From NCBI GenBank assembly GCA_947462725.1, contig CANHPZ010000009.1:1-36924 (forward strand): 36,924 nucleotides of DNA. Direction: 5' to 3'. Below, piece by piece: positions 1 through 8,835 of this stretch. The position numbers and the translations under genes were made by a program. Under the pieces are notes generated by a model. The model saw only the letters and a list, made by a program, of their open reading frames with translations, made no database searches and had not been told where the DNA came from. How positions within the stretch are numbered: position 1 is the stretch's first letter; every line of letters begins with the position of its first letter. Source of the DNA: Flavobacteriales bacterium (GTDB lineage: Bacteria; Bacteroidota; Bacteroidia; Flavobacteriales_D; Sanyastnellaceae).

Positions 1-1
1 A

Positions 2-2083
2 ACGGAGAAAAAAGACAAGGTAGCCCAGCAAGTTGAGGTTATCGACGAGAAGACCATCAATCGGGCGCAGTCACAGACCACTGCAGATTTAATTAGTCAA
101 ACCGGATCCGTCATAGTGCAAAAAAGCCAACAAGGTGGAGGAAGTCCTATCATTCGCGGATTTGAAGCAAGTCGAGTACTGCTCGTTGTCGACGGTGTGC
201 GCATGAACAACCTGATCTACCGTGGAGGTCACTTGCAAAATCTGATTACAGTCGACCAAATTGCGCTTGATCGAGCAGAAATCTTGTTCGGACCCTCCTC
301 TACTATTTATGGCAGCGATGCATTGGGTGGTGTAATTCACCTGTTCACTAAAAAGCCCATGTTCAGCACTGACGATAAACTGCTCACCAAAGTGACTGCA
401 CAATCGCGCTATTCTTCTGTGAACAGTGAGTTTGCTGAAAGTGCCGACATTAATATCGGAGGAAAGCGTTTGGCATCTCGCACTGTGATTTCCTACTCTC
501 AGTTTGGCGATTTGCGCGGAGGATCCACACAAAACCCATTCTATAATGGAAGCTACGGTACGCGCGATTATTATGTAGAGCGAATCAATGGTCGTGACTC
601 TATTGTCAAAAACAGCGACCGCTTTATGCAAGTTGGTTCTGCATATCATCAATACAATGTGATGCAAAAAGTCGCATTCAAGCAAAACGATCATGTGACA
701 CATCAATTGAATCTTCAGTATTCAAACTCTAGCAATGTGCCACGCTATGACCGTTTGACCGATTTAAGTTCAGGCAATTTGAAATACGCGGACTGGTATT
801 ATGGTCCGCAAGAACGTTTGATGGCTGCCTATGATCTCAACATTCAACATGAAGAGAAATTCTTCCAAACCACACACTTGGGATTGAATCATCAGATTAT
901 AGAAGAAAGTCGTCATCAGAGGAAGGTAAATAGCGACGGACTTCAAAATCGCATTGAAAATGTAGGAGTATCGGGATTGAATTTCGATATGAGACACAAA
1001 GATGATCGCCACGAATTGCAATTGGGCATAGACGCGCAGTACAATCAGCTTCAGAGCACCGCCAACGTGGAGAACATTGTGACCGGCGAAACCTCTCCAC
1101 TCGACACGCGCTATCCTAATGGTGACAATACCATGAGCAACGCGGCCATCTATGCTTCACACAGATGGAAAATCAACAATGCCTGGAATATTACCGACGG
1201 CTTGCGTTTAGGATTTGTTAGCCTGAACTCATCGATCAGTGACACCACTTTCTTCAAGTTCCCATTCAGCACGATCCAACAAAACAACCCGGTTTATTCG
1301 GGAAGTCTTGGCGTAGTGCATCACCCATCATCCGATTTGAAAATGTCATTTCTCCTTTCAACCGGTTATCGTGTTCCAAACATTGATGACCTTTCTAAAA
1401 TTTTCGAGTCTGCAGGGGGAATGCTAATTGTTCCAAATCCGGATTTAAAACCAGAAAAAACCGTCAATGCAGAGTGGGGTATCAGCAAGATTTTCAACAA
1501 CAGAACACGCATTGAAAACTCCCTATTCTATACCTCATTTTTCGATGCTATCCAAACTTCTCCATTTCAATACAACAATCAAGACAGCATTATTTATGAT
1601 GGAACACAAAGCGCTGTGATGGCCAATCAGAACATCGGAGAAGCATACATCTACGGATTATCGAGCACCTTAAAAACACAGGCGACAGACGAGTTGAGTT
1701 TTATGCTTTCCATGAATTACACCTATGGCCGCGTGAAGACAGACTCTACCGACGCTCCGTTGGATCACATTTCTCCGTTCATGGCGAAAGGTCAAATATT
1801 ATATTCGGGCAAGAAAATCAGCAGTGAGTTTTTTGTTCTTTACAACGGCTGGAAGCATTTGAAAGACTTCTCAGCCAGCGGAGAAGACAACGCATCGTAT
1901 GCCACGCCAAGCGGCATGCCTGCTTGGATTACGGCCAATTGGCGAGTGGGCTACAATGCCAACGAACACTTCACCGTGCAGGCTGGTGTCGAGAACATTT
2001 TCGACACTCAATACCGTGTATTCGCAAGTGGCATAAACGCACCTGGCAGAAACATGTATTTGACATTGCGCTACTCGCTATAG
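2..2083 (+). CDS. TonB-dependent outer-membrane receptor, haem/haemoglobin-type (5' truncated by window edge)
   Basis: The frame is open from the left edge, so the signal peptide and first part of the plug are missing; 693 residues are visible. The plug domain fills about the first 120 visible residues and carries GGGSPIIRGFEASRVLLVVD followed by VRMNNLIYRGGHLQN, a string I associate with HmuR-like haem/haemoglobin receptors. The remainder is a beta-barrel that ends in the pattern SGINAPGRNMYLTLRYSL. Such receptors import iron compounds across the outer membrane using TonB-ExbBD energy. No haem-handling genes lie downstream; the next unit is polyphosphate metabolism behind a strong terminator. 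The TonB-receptor assignment is secure, but the haem substrate is inferred only from plug similarity and other metal complexes are possible. The GTG at 116 is an internal codon, not the start. Confidence 0.9.
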   Translation, partial: TEKKDKVAQQVEVIDEKTINRAQSQTTADLISQTGSVIVQKSQQGGGSPIIRGFEASRVLLVVDGVRMNNLIYRGGHLQNLITVDQIALDRAEILFGPSSTIYGSDALGGVIHLFTKKPMFSTDDKLLTKVTAQSRYSSVNSEFAESADINIGGKRLASRTVISYSQFGDLRGGSTQNPFYNGSYGTRDYYVERINGRDSIVKNSDRFMQVGSAYHQYNVMQKVAFKQNDHVTHQLNLQYSNSSNVPRYDRLTDLSSGNLKYADWYYGPQERLMAAYDLNIQHEEKFFQTTHLGLNHQIIEESRHQRKVNSDGLQNRIENVGVSGLNFDMRHKDDRHELQLGIDAQYNQLQSTANVENIVTGETSPLDTRYPNGDNTMSNAAIYASHRWKINNAWNITDGLRLGFVSLNSSISDTTFFKFPFSTIQQNNPVYSGSLGVVHHPSSDLKMSFLLSTGYRVPNIDDLSKIFESAGGMLIVPNPDLKPEKTVNAEWGISKIFNNRTRIENSLFYTSFFDAIQTSPFQYNNQDSIIYDGTQSAVMANQNIGEAYIYGLSSTLKTQATDELSFMLSMNYTYGRVKTDSTDAPLDHISPFMAKGQILYSGKKISSEFFVLYNGWKHLKDFSASGEDNASYATPSGMPAWITANWRVGYNANEHFTVQAGVENIFDTQYRVFASGINAPGRNMYLTLRYSL

Positions 2084-2102
2084 CAGACTAACAATTACGC
2101 TG

Positions 2103-2132
2103 AAAAGGCCGTTCTTAGGAACGGCCTTTTTT
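2103..2132 (+). terminator. Rho-independent terminator after TonB receptor
   Basis: A perfect 12-bp stem (2103-2114 with 2119-2130) closes a TTAG loop, and the 3' arm runs into a T tract. It lies 19 bp past the receptor stop and separates the receptor from the polyphosphate unit. Confidence 0.92.
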
Positions 2133-2169
2133 GTAGGCTCAATTCCTTCATTTGAAGGCCGCGTCCAAT

Positions 2170-2177
2170 TAACTTTG
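2170..2177 (+). promoter_or_regulatory. Bacteroidota -7 box TAACTTTG for ppk1-ppx
   Basis: This is an exact match to TAnnTTTG, 18 nt before the ATG at 2196. A TTTG at 2151-2154 could serve as the -33 element, but the 15-nt spacing is short. The box overlaps an in-frame upstream TTG (2175), which argues against that TTG being the start codon. Confidence 0.6.
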
Positions 2178-2195
2178 CGAGATTGCATTTGTACT

Positions 2196-4229
2196 ATGGC
2201 AAACCCTGTAATGAAGAAGAAAAGCGAGTTTATAAACCGAGAGATATCTTGGCTCTCATTCAATGAGCGTGTTCTGAATGAAGCAGCCAATACTCAAGTG
2301 CCGCTGATTGAGCGCATGCGTTTCCTGGGCATATTCTCCAACAATCTGGACGAATTCTTTCGTGTGCGTGTGGCAACACTAAGAAGGGCCATGGGCATCT
2401 CCAAGAAGCCTATTGACCCGATGGATTTCGATCCGGAAGAAACACTACTCGAAACCCAGGAAATCATCAATCTGCAACAAGAAAAATTTGACCTCATTTT
2501 TCATGACCTGATTGATTCACTGGCTAAAGAAGGTGTTCACCTCATTACTGAAAAGAACATCAACAAGGAACACCTTCCCTTCTTGCGTGAGTATTATGAG
2601 GAAAAGGTCAAACCTTATTTGGTGCCGATTATACTCAACAATCGCATACCATTCCCACAACTGAACGACAACAGTATTTATCTAATCATTGAACTCCGAC
2701 GCAAGAACAAAATGCAAAGTTCTGTTCATGCGCTTCTTGAGATTTCAGACAGACTGCCTCGTTTTGTAGAGCTACCCAATAAGGATAAAAAGAGCACTGT
2801 TATTTTCATTGACGACTTAATACGATACTTCGTTAAGGACCTTTTCATTTCATTTGAATTCGACAAAGCAGAAGCATGGGCGATAAAAACAACGCGTGAC
2901 GCAGAATTAGACATTGATGATGACCTTTCGAAAGGCCTTATTGAGAAAATGACACGCAGTGTAACCGATCGCAAGAAAGGGGAATACGTGCGAATGAACT
3001 ATGACAATGCTATTCCTCATCACCTGCTGGATCTTGTATTGAAGCGAGCGCGCATAAAAACTATCGAAAATATTACACCCGGCGGGCGATATCACAACAA
3101 GCGTGATTTGATGCAGTTTCCCCATTTGGGACGCATCGATTTATGCTATGAGAAGTTGCCTGCAATCAAGCACAGAGGCTTTCAATCATCCATATTCGAA
3201 GAGATTAAGAAGAAGGACATACTACTGCATTTCCCCTATCACGACTTTTCCAACACCGTGGATTTACTTCGGGAAGCAGCGGTTGATCCTGATGTGCGAA
3301 CCATTCGCATTACCTTATATCGTGTGGCCAAAAACTCGCAAATTATTCACGCCTTAATTAACGCAGCGCGCAATGGAAAACGCGTCACAGCTCTTGTTGA
3401 GTTGCAAGCACGATTTGATGAGGAGAATAATATTAAAATTACGCGTCAGCTAACCGAGGCTGGTGTTCGCGTGATTCCCGGCGTTCAAGGACTAAAGGTC
3501 CATTGCAAATTGATTCTCATTTCGCGTCGCGAATCCGGGCGAACTTCAAGATATGTTTTTGCCGGGACAGGTAATTTCAATGAGCGGACCGCGCGCATGT
3601 ATACCGATCATGCCGTTCTCACGAACAACAAAGAGCTTGGCGACGAAGTAAGAAAATTATTCGAATTTTTTGAAAGCAACTTTGTGCGCACTGCACATCG
3701 CCACTTGATTGTATCGCCATTCAACACACGACGCAAACTGATGGACTTGATCAATGTGGAGATTGAATTTGCGGAAAAGGGTGAACCGGCGTGGATCACG
3801 CTAAAGCTAAACAACTTGGTAGATGCCAGTTTAATCAGAAAGCTCTACGAAGCTTCGCAGGCGGGAGTGCAGATAAAACTCATTGTACGCGGCATATGCT
3901 CACTCATCCCCGGCCTTGCCGGCAAGAGCGAGAATATTACCGTTGTAAACATTATAGGCCGATACCTTGAACACAGCCGCATTCTCGCATTCGGAAATGG
4001 AGGAAAGCCATTATACTATCTGACCAGTGCCGACTGGATGGTAAGAAACATTGAGCATCGTATTGAAGTCAGCATACCGATCATCAGCGAAGAAATTCAA
4101 AAGGAACTTCAAGACTATCTCGACATTCAATGCAATCAGTCAATAGCTAAAAAACCACGAACGAAAACCAAATCAGTCGCCCAATTACCCGTTCAAAATT
4201 TGGTTTATCAATTCATCAGTAACTTATAG
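2196..4229 (+). CDS. ppk1: Polyphosphate kinase 1
   Basis: This 677-residue cytoplasmic enzyme reversibly polymerises the gamma phosphate of ATP into polyphosphate. The N-terminal domain opens with FINREISWLSFNERVLNEA and then SNNLDEFFRVRVATLRR, both PPK1 signatures. The two catalytic-domain histidines are visible: His436 in GLKVHCKLILIS, which becomes the phospho-enzyme, and His593 in EHSRILAFGNG, matching E. coli His435 and His592. The length is normal for the family. I chose ATG 2196 because the -7 box lies at 2170-2177, so a start at the upstream in-frame TTG would fall inside the promoter. The ppx-like gene follows after 23 bp, so synthesis and breakdown of polyphosphate are probably co-transcribed. 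Confidence 0.96.
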   Translation: MANPVMKKKSEFINREISWLSFNERVLNEAANTQVPLIERMRFLGIFSNNLDEFFRVRVATLRRAMGISKKPIDPMDFDPEETLLETQEIINLQQEKFDLIFHDLIDSLAKEGVHLITEKNINKEHLPFLREYYEEKVKPYLVPIILNNRIPFPQLNDNSIYLIIELRRKNKMQSSVHALLEISDRLPRFVELPNKDKKSTVIFIDDLIRYFVKDLFISFEFDKAEAWAIKTTRDAELDIDDDLSKGLIEKMTRSVTDRKKGEYVRMNYDNAIPHHLLDLVLKRARIKTIENITPGGRYHNKRDLMQFPHLGRIDLCYEKLPAIKHRGFQSSIFEEIKKKDILLHFPYHDFSNTVDLLREAAVDPDVRTIRITLYRVAKNSQIIHALINAARNGKRVTALVELQARFDEENNIKITRQLTEAGVRVIPGVQGLKVHCKLILISRRESGRTSRYVFAGTGNFNERTARMYTDHAVLTNNKELGDEVRKLFEFFESNFVRTAHRHLIVSPFNTRRKLMDLINVEIEFAEKGEPAWITLKLNNLVDASLIRKLYEASQAGVQIKLIVRGICSLIPGLAGKSENITVVNIIGRYLEHSRILAFGNGGKPLYYLTSADWMVRNIEHRIEVSIPIISEEIQKELQDYLDIQCNQSIAKKPRTKTKSVAQLPVQNLVYQFISNL

Positions 4230-4252
4230 TTTTAATTCCAAAATCAGAACGA

Positions 4253-5134
4253 GTGAAGATTGCTGCTATCGACATAGGGTCCAATGCCATCCGATTGCTC
4301 ATCGAAGAAGTTCGTGAGCATCAAGGCCAATGGAGAATTGACAAAGTATCGCTAACCCGAGTGCCTGTTCGATTGGGCGACGAGGTGTTCGTGCACAAAA
4401 AAATATCCGATGAAAAGCTGAGGCAATTAGTGAAAACCATGCGTGCCTTTTGGTACTTGATGGATGTTCATCAAGTTGAAATGTTTAGAGTATGCGGCAC
4501 ATCGGCGATGCGTGAGGCAAAGAATAAGAATAAGGTCATCGAAACAGTGGAACGCGAGGCCAACTTCAAAATAGAAGTACTCAGTGGCGAGGAAGAGGCT
4601 GAGTTAATTTTCAAAAACTACTTTGCACAAAACCTCAGCAATAAGGGCAATTATCTTTATCTCGACGTTGGAGGTGGCAGCACTGAAATCACACTAATTA
4701 GAAAGGGAAAGCGCATCAAAGGCCAATCTTTCAACATTGGCACGGTGCGTTCATTAACAGGAGCGACAGACGAAACAGTATGGGTTGATATTAAAAAGTA
4801 TTTGTCCACCTTAACTAAAAACCCCACAAAGCTTATTGCCATAGGCACAGGAGGAAATGTGAATACGCTTTTTAAGATTCAAGGCAAGAAGCCCAATGAA
4901 TTGGTTTCACTGAACGAGTTGAAGGGACTCCAAAAAGCTTTGGCCCCTTTGACTGTTGATGAGCGTATTTTTAATTACAAGCTAAGACCTGATCGCGCTG
5001 ATGTTATTCTCCCGGCTTGCGACATTTACATCAAAATCCTGCAGTTAGCCAACATAAAGGAAATGCTAGTTCCTAAAATTGGTCTTTCAGACGGAATGAT
5101 CCTCGATATGATAGGTCAAATTAAGAAGGTTTAA
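4253..5134 (+). CDS. ppx: Exopolyphosphatase / Ppx-GppA family phosphatase (short form)
   Basis: This 293-residue protein has the ASKHA (actin-like ATPase) fold. The phosphate-1 loop is AAIDIGSNAIRLLIEE at the extreme N-terminus, the phosphate-2 loop is YLDVGGGSTEIT near residue 140, and IAIGTGGNVNTL lies near residue 200. Ppx removes terminal phosphates from polyphosphate, and GppA acts on pppGpp; the two cannot be separated by motif. The protein ends soon after the second actin-like lobe, so the C-terminal HD-like domain of the roughly 500-residue E. coli enzymes is absent, as in other short forms. The start is GTG at 4253, which puts the invariant IDIGSN at residues 5-10. No separate promoter or SD is visible; it is likely co-transcribed with ppk1. 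Pairing with ppk1 favours polyphosphate as substrate. Confidence 0.9.
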   Translation: MKIAAIDIGSNAIRLLIEEVREHQGQWRIDKVSLTRVPVRLGDEVFVHKKISDEKLRQLVKTMRAFWYLMDVHQVEMFRVCGTSAMREAKNKNKVIETVEREANFKIEVLSGEEEAELIFKNYFAQNLSNKGNYLYLDVGGGSTEITLIRKGKRIKGQSFNIGTVRSLTGATDETVWVDIKKYLSTLTKNPTKLIAIGTGGNVNTLFKIQGKKPNELVSLNELKGLQKALAPLTVDERIFNYKLRPDRADVILPACDIYIKILQLANIKEMLVPKIGLSDGMILDMIGQIKKV

Positions 5135-5138
5135 ATGA

Positions 5139-5152
5139 CCAATTCGAATTGG
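5139..5152. repeat. Perfect 14-bp palindrome, possible operator
   Basis: CCAATTCGAATTGG is its own reverse complement. It starts 4 bp after the ppx stop and ends 6 bp before the TACATTCG box at 5159, where a repressor or activator could act. It has no T tract, so it is not a terminator. Confidence 0.35.
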
Positions 5153-5158
5153 ATTCAA

Positions 5159-5166
5159 TACATTCG
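5159..5166 (+). promoter_or_regulatory. Putative -7 box TACATTCG for T9SS protein
   Basis: It matches TAnnTTTG except for C at the seventh base, a variant that recurs before several genes here. It lies 31 nt before the ATG at 5198. Confidence 0.45.
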
Positions 5167-5197
5167 CTTTGAAAAATTTTAGGTGTAAATCACTACT

Positions 5198-8182
5198 ATG
5201 CAGAAGTTAGTACGTTCCTTATTTCTATTAGCCAGTATTGTATTATCTCATCGCATTGTCGCGCAGGTATATGGTGAACCTGTTGTAAGTTGGGATTTTT
5301 CCAATGGCATTCCTCAAGATTGGATCGTTGGTATAAATAGCACCACCGATCTCGCGCATTGGGAGTATCGAGGTCCAAACACAGAGCCCAACACAACTGT
5401 AGGAGCGCGCGGCTCATGCTCTGCAATAGCAGCTCCGATCGCCTCACTCACACAGTCGAATGGTTTCGTAATTTTCGATGGCAATCACTGGGATGATGCT
5501 GGAACGGCTTGTGGGGCCGGACTTGGATCGGGAGTCGATCCTGCTCCTCATACAGCGTGGCTCATAACAAGCGAAATTGATTTTTCAACTATTTCATCTG
5601 CTGTATTGACGTTTCAGCAGCAATATCGACACTTTCAAACAACAACCAAGGTTCAGATTTCAACCAATCAAGGTACAACCTGGACGGATATTCTGAGCAA
5701 TAATTCGGGTTCTCAGTCAGCAAACGTCGAATGGCAATCAGTCAATATTTCCAACTGGGCTGCCAATCAACCCAGCGTACAATTCAAGTTCATCTATTCA
5801 GGAGTTTATTACTGGTGGCTATTAGACGATATTTCAGTGTACGTTCCCAACTCCAATGATCTCATACTCACATCCGCAGGTTACACCAACAATCCGGATA
5901 TTAATGGCTTAACCTCCATCGCCAATTTGGAATATGATCAATATCCAGCGGTATTCTTTCCAACACTGAATTTCAATGGCACAGCCCTTAATGTTGGCTC
6001 CTTCAATCAAACCGGAGTTCGCCTCAATAGCACCGTTGTAAAAAATGAAACTACCGAAGTCTACAATCAAAACAGCGCTGCTCAAACCATTATTGCAGGA
6101 CAAAGCAACGAATTCAATCTCGCAGCAGGCTTTGAACCTGATGGTATAGGCGATTACACCATCCAACTGGAATTCCGTCAAGACAGCATCGACGAAGCTC
6201 CATTGAATAACAGCGTCTCACTCGATTTTTCTGTCACTCCATACACCTACGCCAAGGATGAAGGCCCTATGGAAGGGAAATACATCGCTGATAGTTTCTA
6301 TGAGCAATACCTATGTGCTTATGGGAATTTCTTTAATAATCCGGAAATGAATCGATACTGCCATTCAGTGCAAGTTGGCATTGCTGAAGGCACAGAGCTG
6401 GGCAAACAAATTCGCGCTATCGTATATAACGAAGCATTCGACTCTCTCTTGGCCACTAGTAATGTTTATTCGGTAAATTATGCGGATCTGAATGAGCTTG
6501 GTGAAGAACGCATGGTGTATTTGGATTTTGAACAGCCCTTCCAAATGGTTGCTGACAGCAGTTATCTCGTTATGGTTCAAGAAATCGACTCGGTTCAACC
6601 TTTTTTTATTGCTCGCAGCGGTAAAAGTTATGGCGAGTCGTCATTGGTGCGTTACCCCAACATCAACGCTTCCCTTATCAGTGCGAAATCTTTTCAGGTG
6701 CGCCTGAGCTTGTTTGCTGCCAACGCGCAGCCCGGTTGTATGGATACACAAGCCATGAATTTCGAAGCTAGCGCAAACATTGCGGATGGATCATGTCGCT
6801 ATTCCGGTTGCACCAATGAAGACGCAGACAACTATGACTCTGCCGCCAATTTTGATAACGGGACGTGTGTGGTCGGCGGATGTATGAACGCAGAAGCTGG
6901 TAACTACAATGCATTTGCTACATATGACAACGGAACGTGTCGCTTTCCTGGCTGCACGTCATCCAATGCCCTCAACTACGATCCGTTTGCCAATGACGAC
7001 GACGGCAGTTGCCGATTTTTATTTACCGCCATTGATGCCATCGATTTGACCGGATGTCCGCCGCTAACTTTTCAAATTGCCAATCACAACGCAATTGAGA
7101 GTAATACGATTTGCAGCTATGCAATCAATGGCACAACTATAGCACAAACCTGCTCCCCCAATTTCAGTTACACCTTAGACCAGTCGGGAATATACACGCT
7201 TACATATTCCATAAGTCTAGGCACAGCAACAGCCGATACGAGCATTACCATCGAAGTACTTCCGACACCTTCAGCTCCAGTTTTATCGTATGATGCCCAG
7301 ACACAATACATATCCTGCTCGAATTGCGCGAATCTTTCTTGTCAGTGGTTCCTCAACGAAATTGCTATAAACAATGCAACCGCAACCAGCGTTGCAGCTG
7401 ACCTCTTCGGCCAAACACAGAACGGCACCTATACCTTAGAGATAACGAACAACCAAGGATGTGGTGGCAATTCTGCCAGCCTTGAAATATTGGAAACATC
7501 CATAGCCACGAGTGTACAAAGTGGTTGTGCTCCATTATCAGTTGAGTTTTTCAATACAACAGACACTGTTTCCTCCATGATCTGCACGCTCTATAGCGGC
7601 GTTTCCATTGTCGAGGATTTTTCAGGAAACTCCATAGTTACCTACGAAACTCCAGGCACCTATAGCGCTGAATTGAGCTGCACCGGCAATTCTACCACAT
7701 CCAGCGTAGCTCTTACCATTGAAGTATTCGATCAGTTTATACCCACATTAACTATTGACCAAGCAAATGGATTTGTTGTTTGCACCAATTGCCAAAACGC
7801 TGAAAACCTCATTTGGAATGTGGATGGCGCAGAAATCGTTGGCGGCACACAGCAGCCGCTTGGAGGTGATGTATACCAAATTCAAGCGAGCAACGCAGCC
7901 GGATGTGGTGGAAGCAATCTTCTAATTGTCAATAGCGCCACTAACATAGAGCACCATGGCATTTTAGTGTTTCCTAATCCTGCTTCAGAAAAATTCACGG
8001 TGACGTCCCAAGGGCAAGCTACTGTTGATGTTTTAGATATTACTGGAACTATAGTTTCGAGCACCAACTTGAACAATTCCTCTCAACACATCAATGTGAC
8101 GACTTGGGCTGCGGGCATGTACGTATTGGAAGTCACAACTTCGAGCGGAACCACGCAGAAAAAAATAGTAATCCAGCATTAG
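5198..8182 (+). CDS. Large secreted multidomain protein with T9SS type A sorting domain
   Basis: This 994-residue protein has a Sec signal peptide (residues 1 to about 22, ending RIVAQ). Residues about 25-220 look like a jelly-roll or choice-of-anchor-J/MAM-like domain: VSWDFSNGIPQDW, a paired-cysteine loop, and YYWWLLDDISVYVP at the end. A beta-rich middle is followed by four 24-residue repeats of the form GC-x7-NY/NF-x9-DG/NG-x-C (residues about 512-605). PKD-like or immunoglobulin-like segments with paired cysteines come next. The C-terminus (about 920-994) is a type A signal: VFPNPASEKFTV, then VDVLDITG, then WAAGMYVLEVTT and a basic tail ending KKIVIQH. It is therefore exported through the outer membrane by the type IX system. 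It may be an adhesin or matrix protein; no catalytic motif is seen. Confidence 0.85.
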   Translation: MQKLVRSLFLLASIVLSHRIVAQVYGEPVVSWDFSNGIPQDWIVGINSTTDLAHWEYRGPNTEPNTTVGARGSCSAIAAPIASLTQSNGFVIFDGNHWDDAGTACGAGLGSGVDPAPHTAWLITSEIDFSTISSAVLTFQQQYRHFQTTTKVQISTNQGTTWTDILSNNSGSQSANVEWQSVNISNWAANQPSVQFKFIYSGVYYWWLLDDISVYVPNSNDLILTSAGYTNNPDINGLTSIANLEYDQYPAVFFPTLNFNGTALNVGSFNQTGVRLNSTVVKNETTEVYNQNSAAQTIIAGQSNEFNLAAGFEPDGIGDYTIQLEFRQDSIDEAPLNNSVSLDFSVTPYTYAKDEGPMEGKYIADSFYEQYLCAYGNFFNNPEMNRYCHSVQVGIAEGTELGKQIRAIVYNEAFDSLLATSNVYSVNYADLNELGEERMVYLDFEQPFQMVADSSYLVMVQEIDSVQPFFIARSGKSYGESSLVRYPNINASLISAKSFQVRLSLFAANAQPGCMDTQAMNFEASANIADGSCRYSGCTNEDADNYDSAANFDNGTCVVGGCMNAEAGNYNAFATYDNGTCRFPGCTSSNALNYDPFANDDDGSCRFLFTAIDAIDLTGCPPLTFQIANHNAIESNTICSYAINGTTIAQTCSPNFSYTLDQSGIYTLTYSISLGTATADTSITIEVLPTPSAPVLSYDAQTQYISCSNCANLSCQWFLNEIAINNATATSVAADLFGQTQNGTYTLEITNNQGCGGNSASLEILETSIATSVQSGCAPLSVEFFNTTDTVSSMICTLYSGVSIVEDFSGNSIVTYETPGTYSAELSCTGNSTTSSVALTIEVFDQFIPTLTIDQANGFVVCTNCQNAENLIWNVDGAEIVGGTQQPLGGDVYQIQASNAAGCGGSNLLIVNSATNIEHHGILVFPNPASEKFTVTSQGQATVDVLDITGTIVSSTNLNNSSQHINVTTWAAGMYVLEVTTSSGTTQKKIVIQH
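6734..7012 (+). repeat. Four tandem 72-bp coding repeats (24-residue Cys-flanked units)
   Basis: Four in-frame units each start GC and end DGSC or NGTC, with a conserved N-Y/F in the middle and a three-residue linker (RYS, VVG, RFP). The nucleotide sequences have diverged, so this is an old protein repeat. Similar Asp/Asn- and Cys-containing repeats are common in secreted Bacteroidota proteins; calcium binding or disulphide stapling is my inference. Confidence 0.75.
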
Positions 8183-8248
8183 AAAATCTTTTGGCACAGT
8201 ATTCGACAAGCGAAGAAAACCGACTGTTAAAGTTTAGTTAAGCATCCA

Positions 8249-8278
8249 TTTGCCACCAACACTAAACTCCTACATTTG
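8249..8278 (+). promoter_or_regulatory. Bacteroidota promoter (TTTG-N18-TACATTTG) for DUF1573 gene
   Basis: A TTTG -33 element (8249-8252) and an exact TAnnTTTG -7 box (8271-8278) are 18 nt apart, the best full match in the window. It lies 33 nt before the ATG at 8312. An 8-bp inverted repeat (AGTTTAGT 8231-8238, ACTAAACT 8261-8268) brackets the -33 element. Confidence 0.75.
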
Positions 8279-8311
8279 ACAAAAGCTAAACATTTTTAAA
8301 TTAGTACTTCA

Positions 8312-8770
8312 ATGAAAAAAGTTCTCCTTTCACTGGCATTCGCAATCGGAACATTCGTGGTTGCTTCAGCCCAAACACCTGTAGCCACAGGTCCTGCAAT
8401 TTTAGTTGACAAAGAAGTTCACGATTACGGTGACATTCCATTCGGCGGCGACGGTACTTGCGAATTCAAAGTTACCAATACAGGTAATGAGCCACTTATC
8501 CTCAGCAAGTGCAAAGGATCTTGCGGTTGCACGGTTCCTAAGTGTGATCCGAACCCAATTCTTCCAGGTGAAAATTCAGTAATTACAGTGAAATATGACA
8601 CCAAGCGTCCTGGTCCTATCAACAAGTCTGTAACCATCAACTCCAATGCTACCAACGAACCTGTAAAGGTTGTTCGTATCAAAGGAAATGTTGGACCTGA
8701 TCCTAACGCAGCTCCAAGCGGTGCTCCTGAAAAGGCTCCAGCTGGTGCACCTGCCGGAGGCAATCAATAA
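8312..8770 (+). CDS. Secreted DUF1573 domain protein, paralogue A
   Basis: This 152-residue protein has a signal peptide (1-20, cut likely after ASA). A single DUF1573 domain (about 28-120) of the ASPM/SPD-2/Hydin-like beta-sandwich type follows, with HDYGDIPFGG, EFKVTNTGNEPLIL, KGSCGCTVPKC and SVTINSNATNEPVKV. The C-terminal tail is Ala/Pro/Gly-rich (PSGAPEKAPAGAPAGG). The family is abundant in Bacteroidota and its role is poorly known. Beyond the usual SCGC pair, extra cysteines at 67 and 78 give CxxxCxCxxxxC, with another at 50. The same positions are kept in the neighbouring paralogue, so the cluster is probably functional (metal or disulphides). There is no T9SS signal and no lipobox, so the mature protein is probably periplasmic or released. 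Confidence 0.88.
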   Translation: MKKVLLSLAFAIGTFVVASAQTPVATGPAILVDKEVHDYGDIPFGGDGTCEFKVTNTGNEPLILSKCKGSCGCTVPKCDPNPILPGENSVITVKYDTKRPGPINKSVTINSNATNEPVKVVRIKGNVGPDPNAAPSGAPEKAPAGAPAGGNQ

Positions 8771-8781
8771 TTCAAGAAATC

Positions 8782-8815
8782 AAAAACTTCCGTTCTCAAG
8801 AACGGGAGTTTTTTT
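8782..8815 (+). terminator. Rho-independent terminator between the two DUF1573 genes
   Basis: A 14-bp stem (8782-8795 with 8800-8813, one G-T pair) closes a TCAA loop, and its 3' arm merges with seven Ts. It sits 11 bp after the first stop and only 21 bp before the ATG of the second gene, with no promoter box in between. Partial read-through may set the ratio of the two paralogues. Confidence 0.85.
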
Positions 8816-8835
8816 ATGCATAAACAACTAGTACA

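Noticed and set aside
2175-2195. In-frame TTG start seven codons before the ppk1 ATG.
   Set aside because: The TTG overlaps the TAACTTTG -7 box, so it would lie upstream of the transcript start; the ATG at 2196 gives a family-typical N-terminus.
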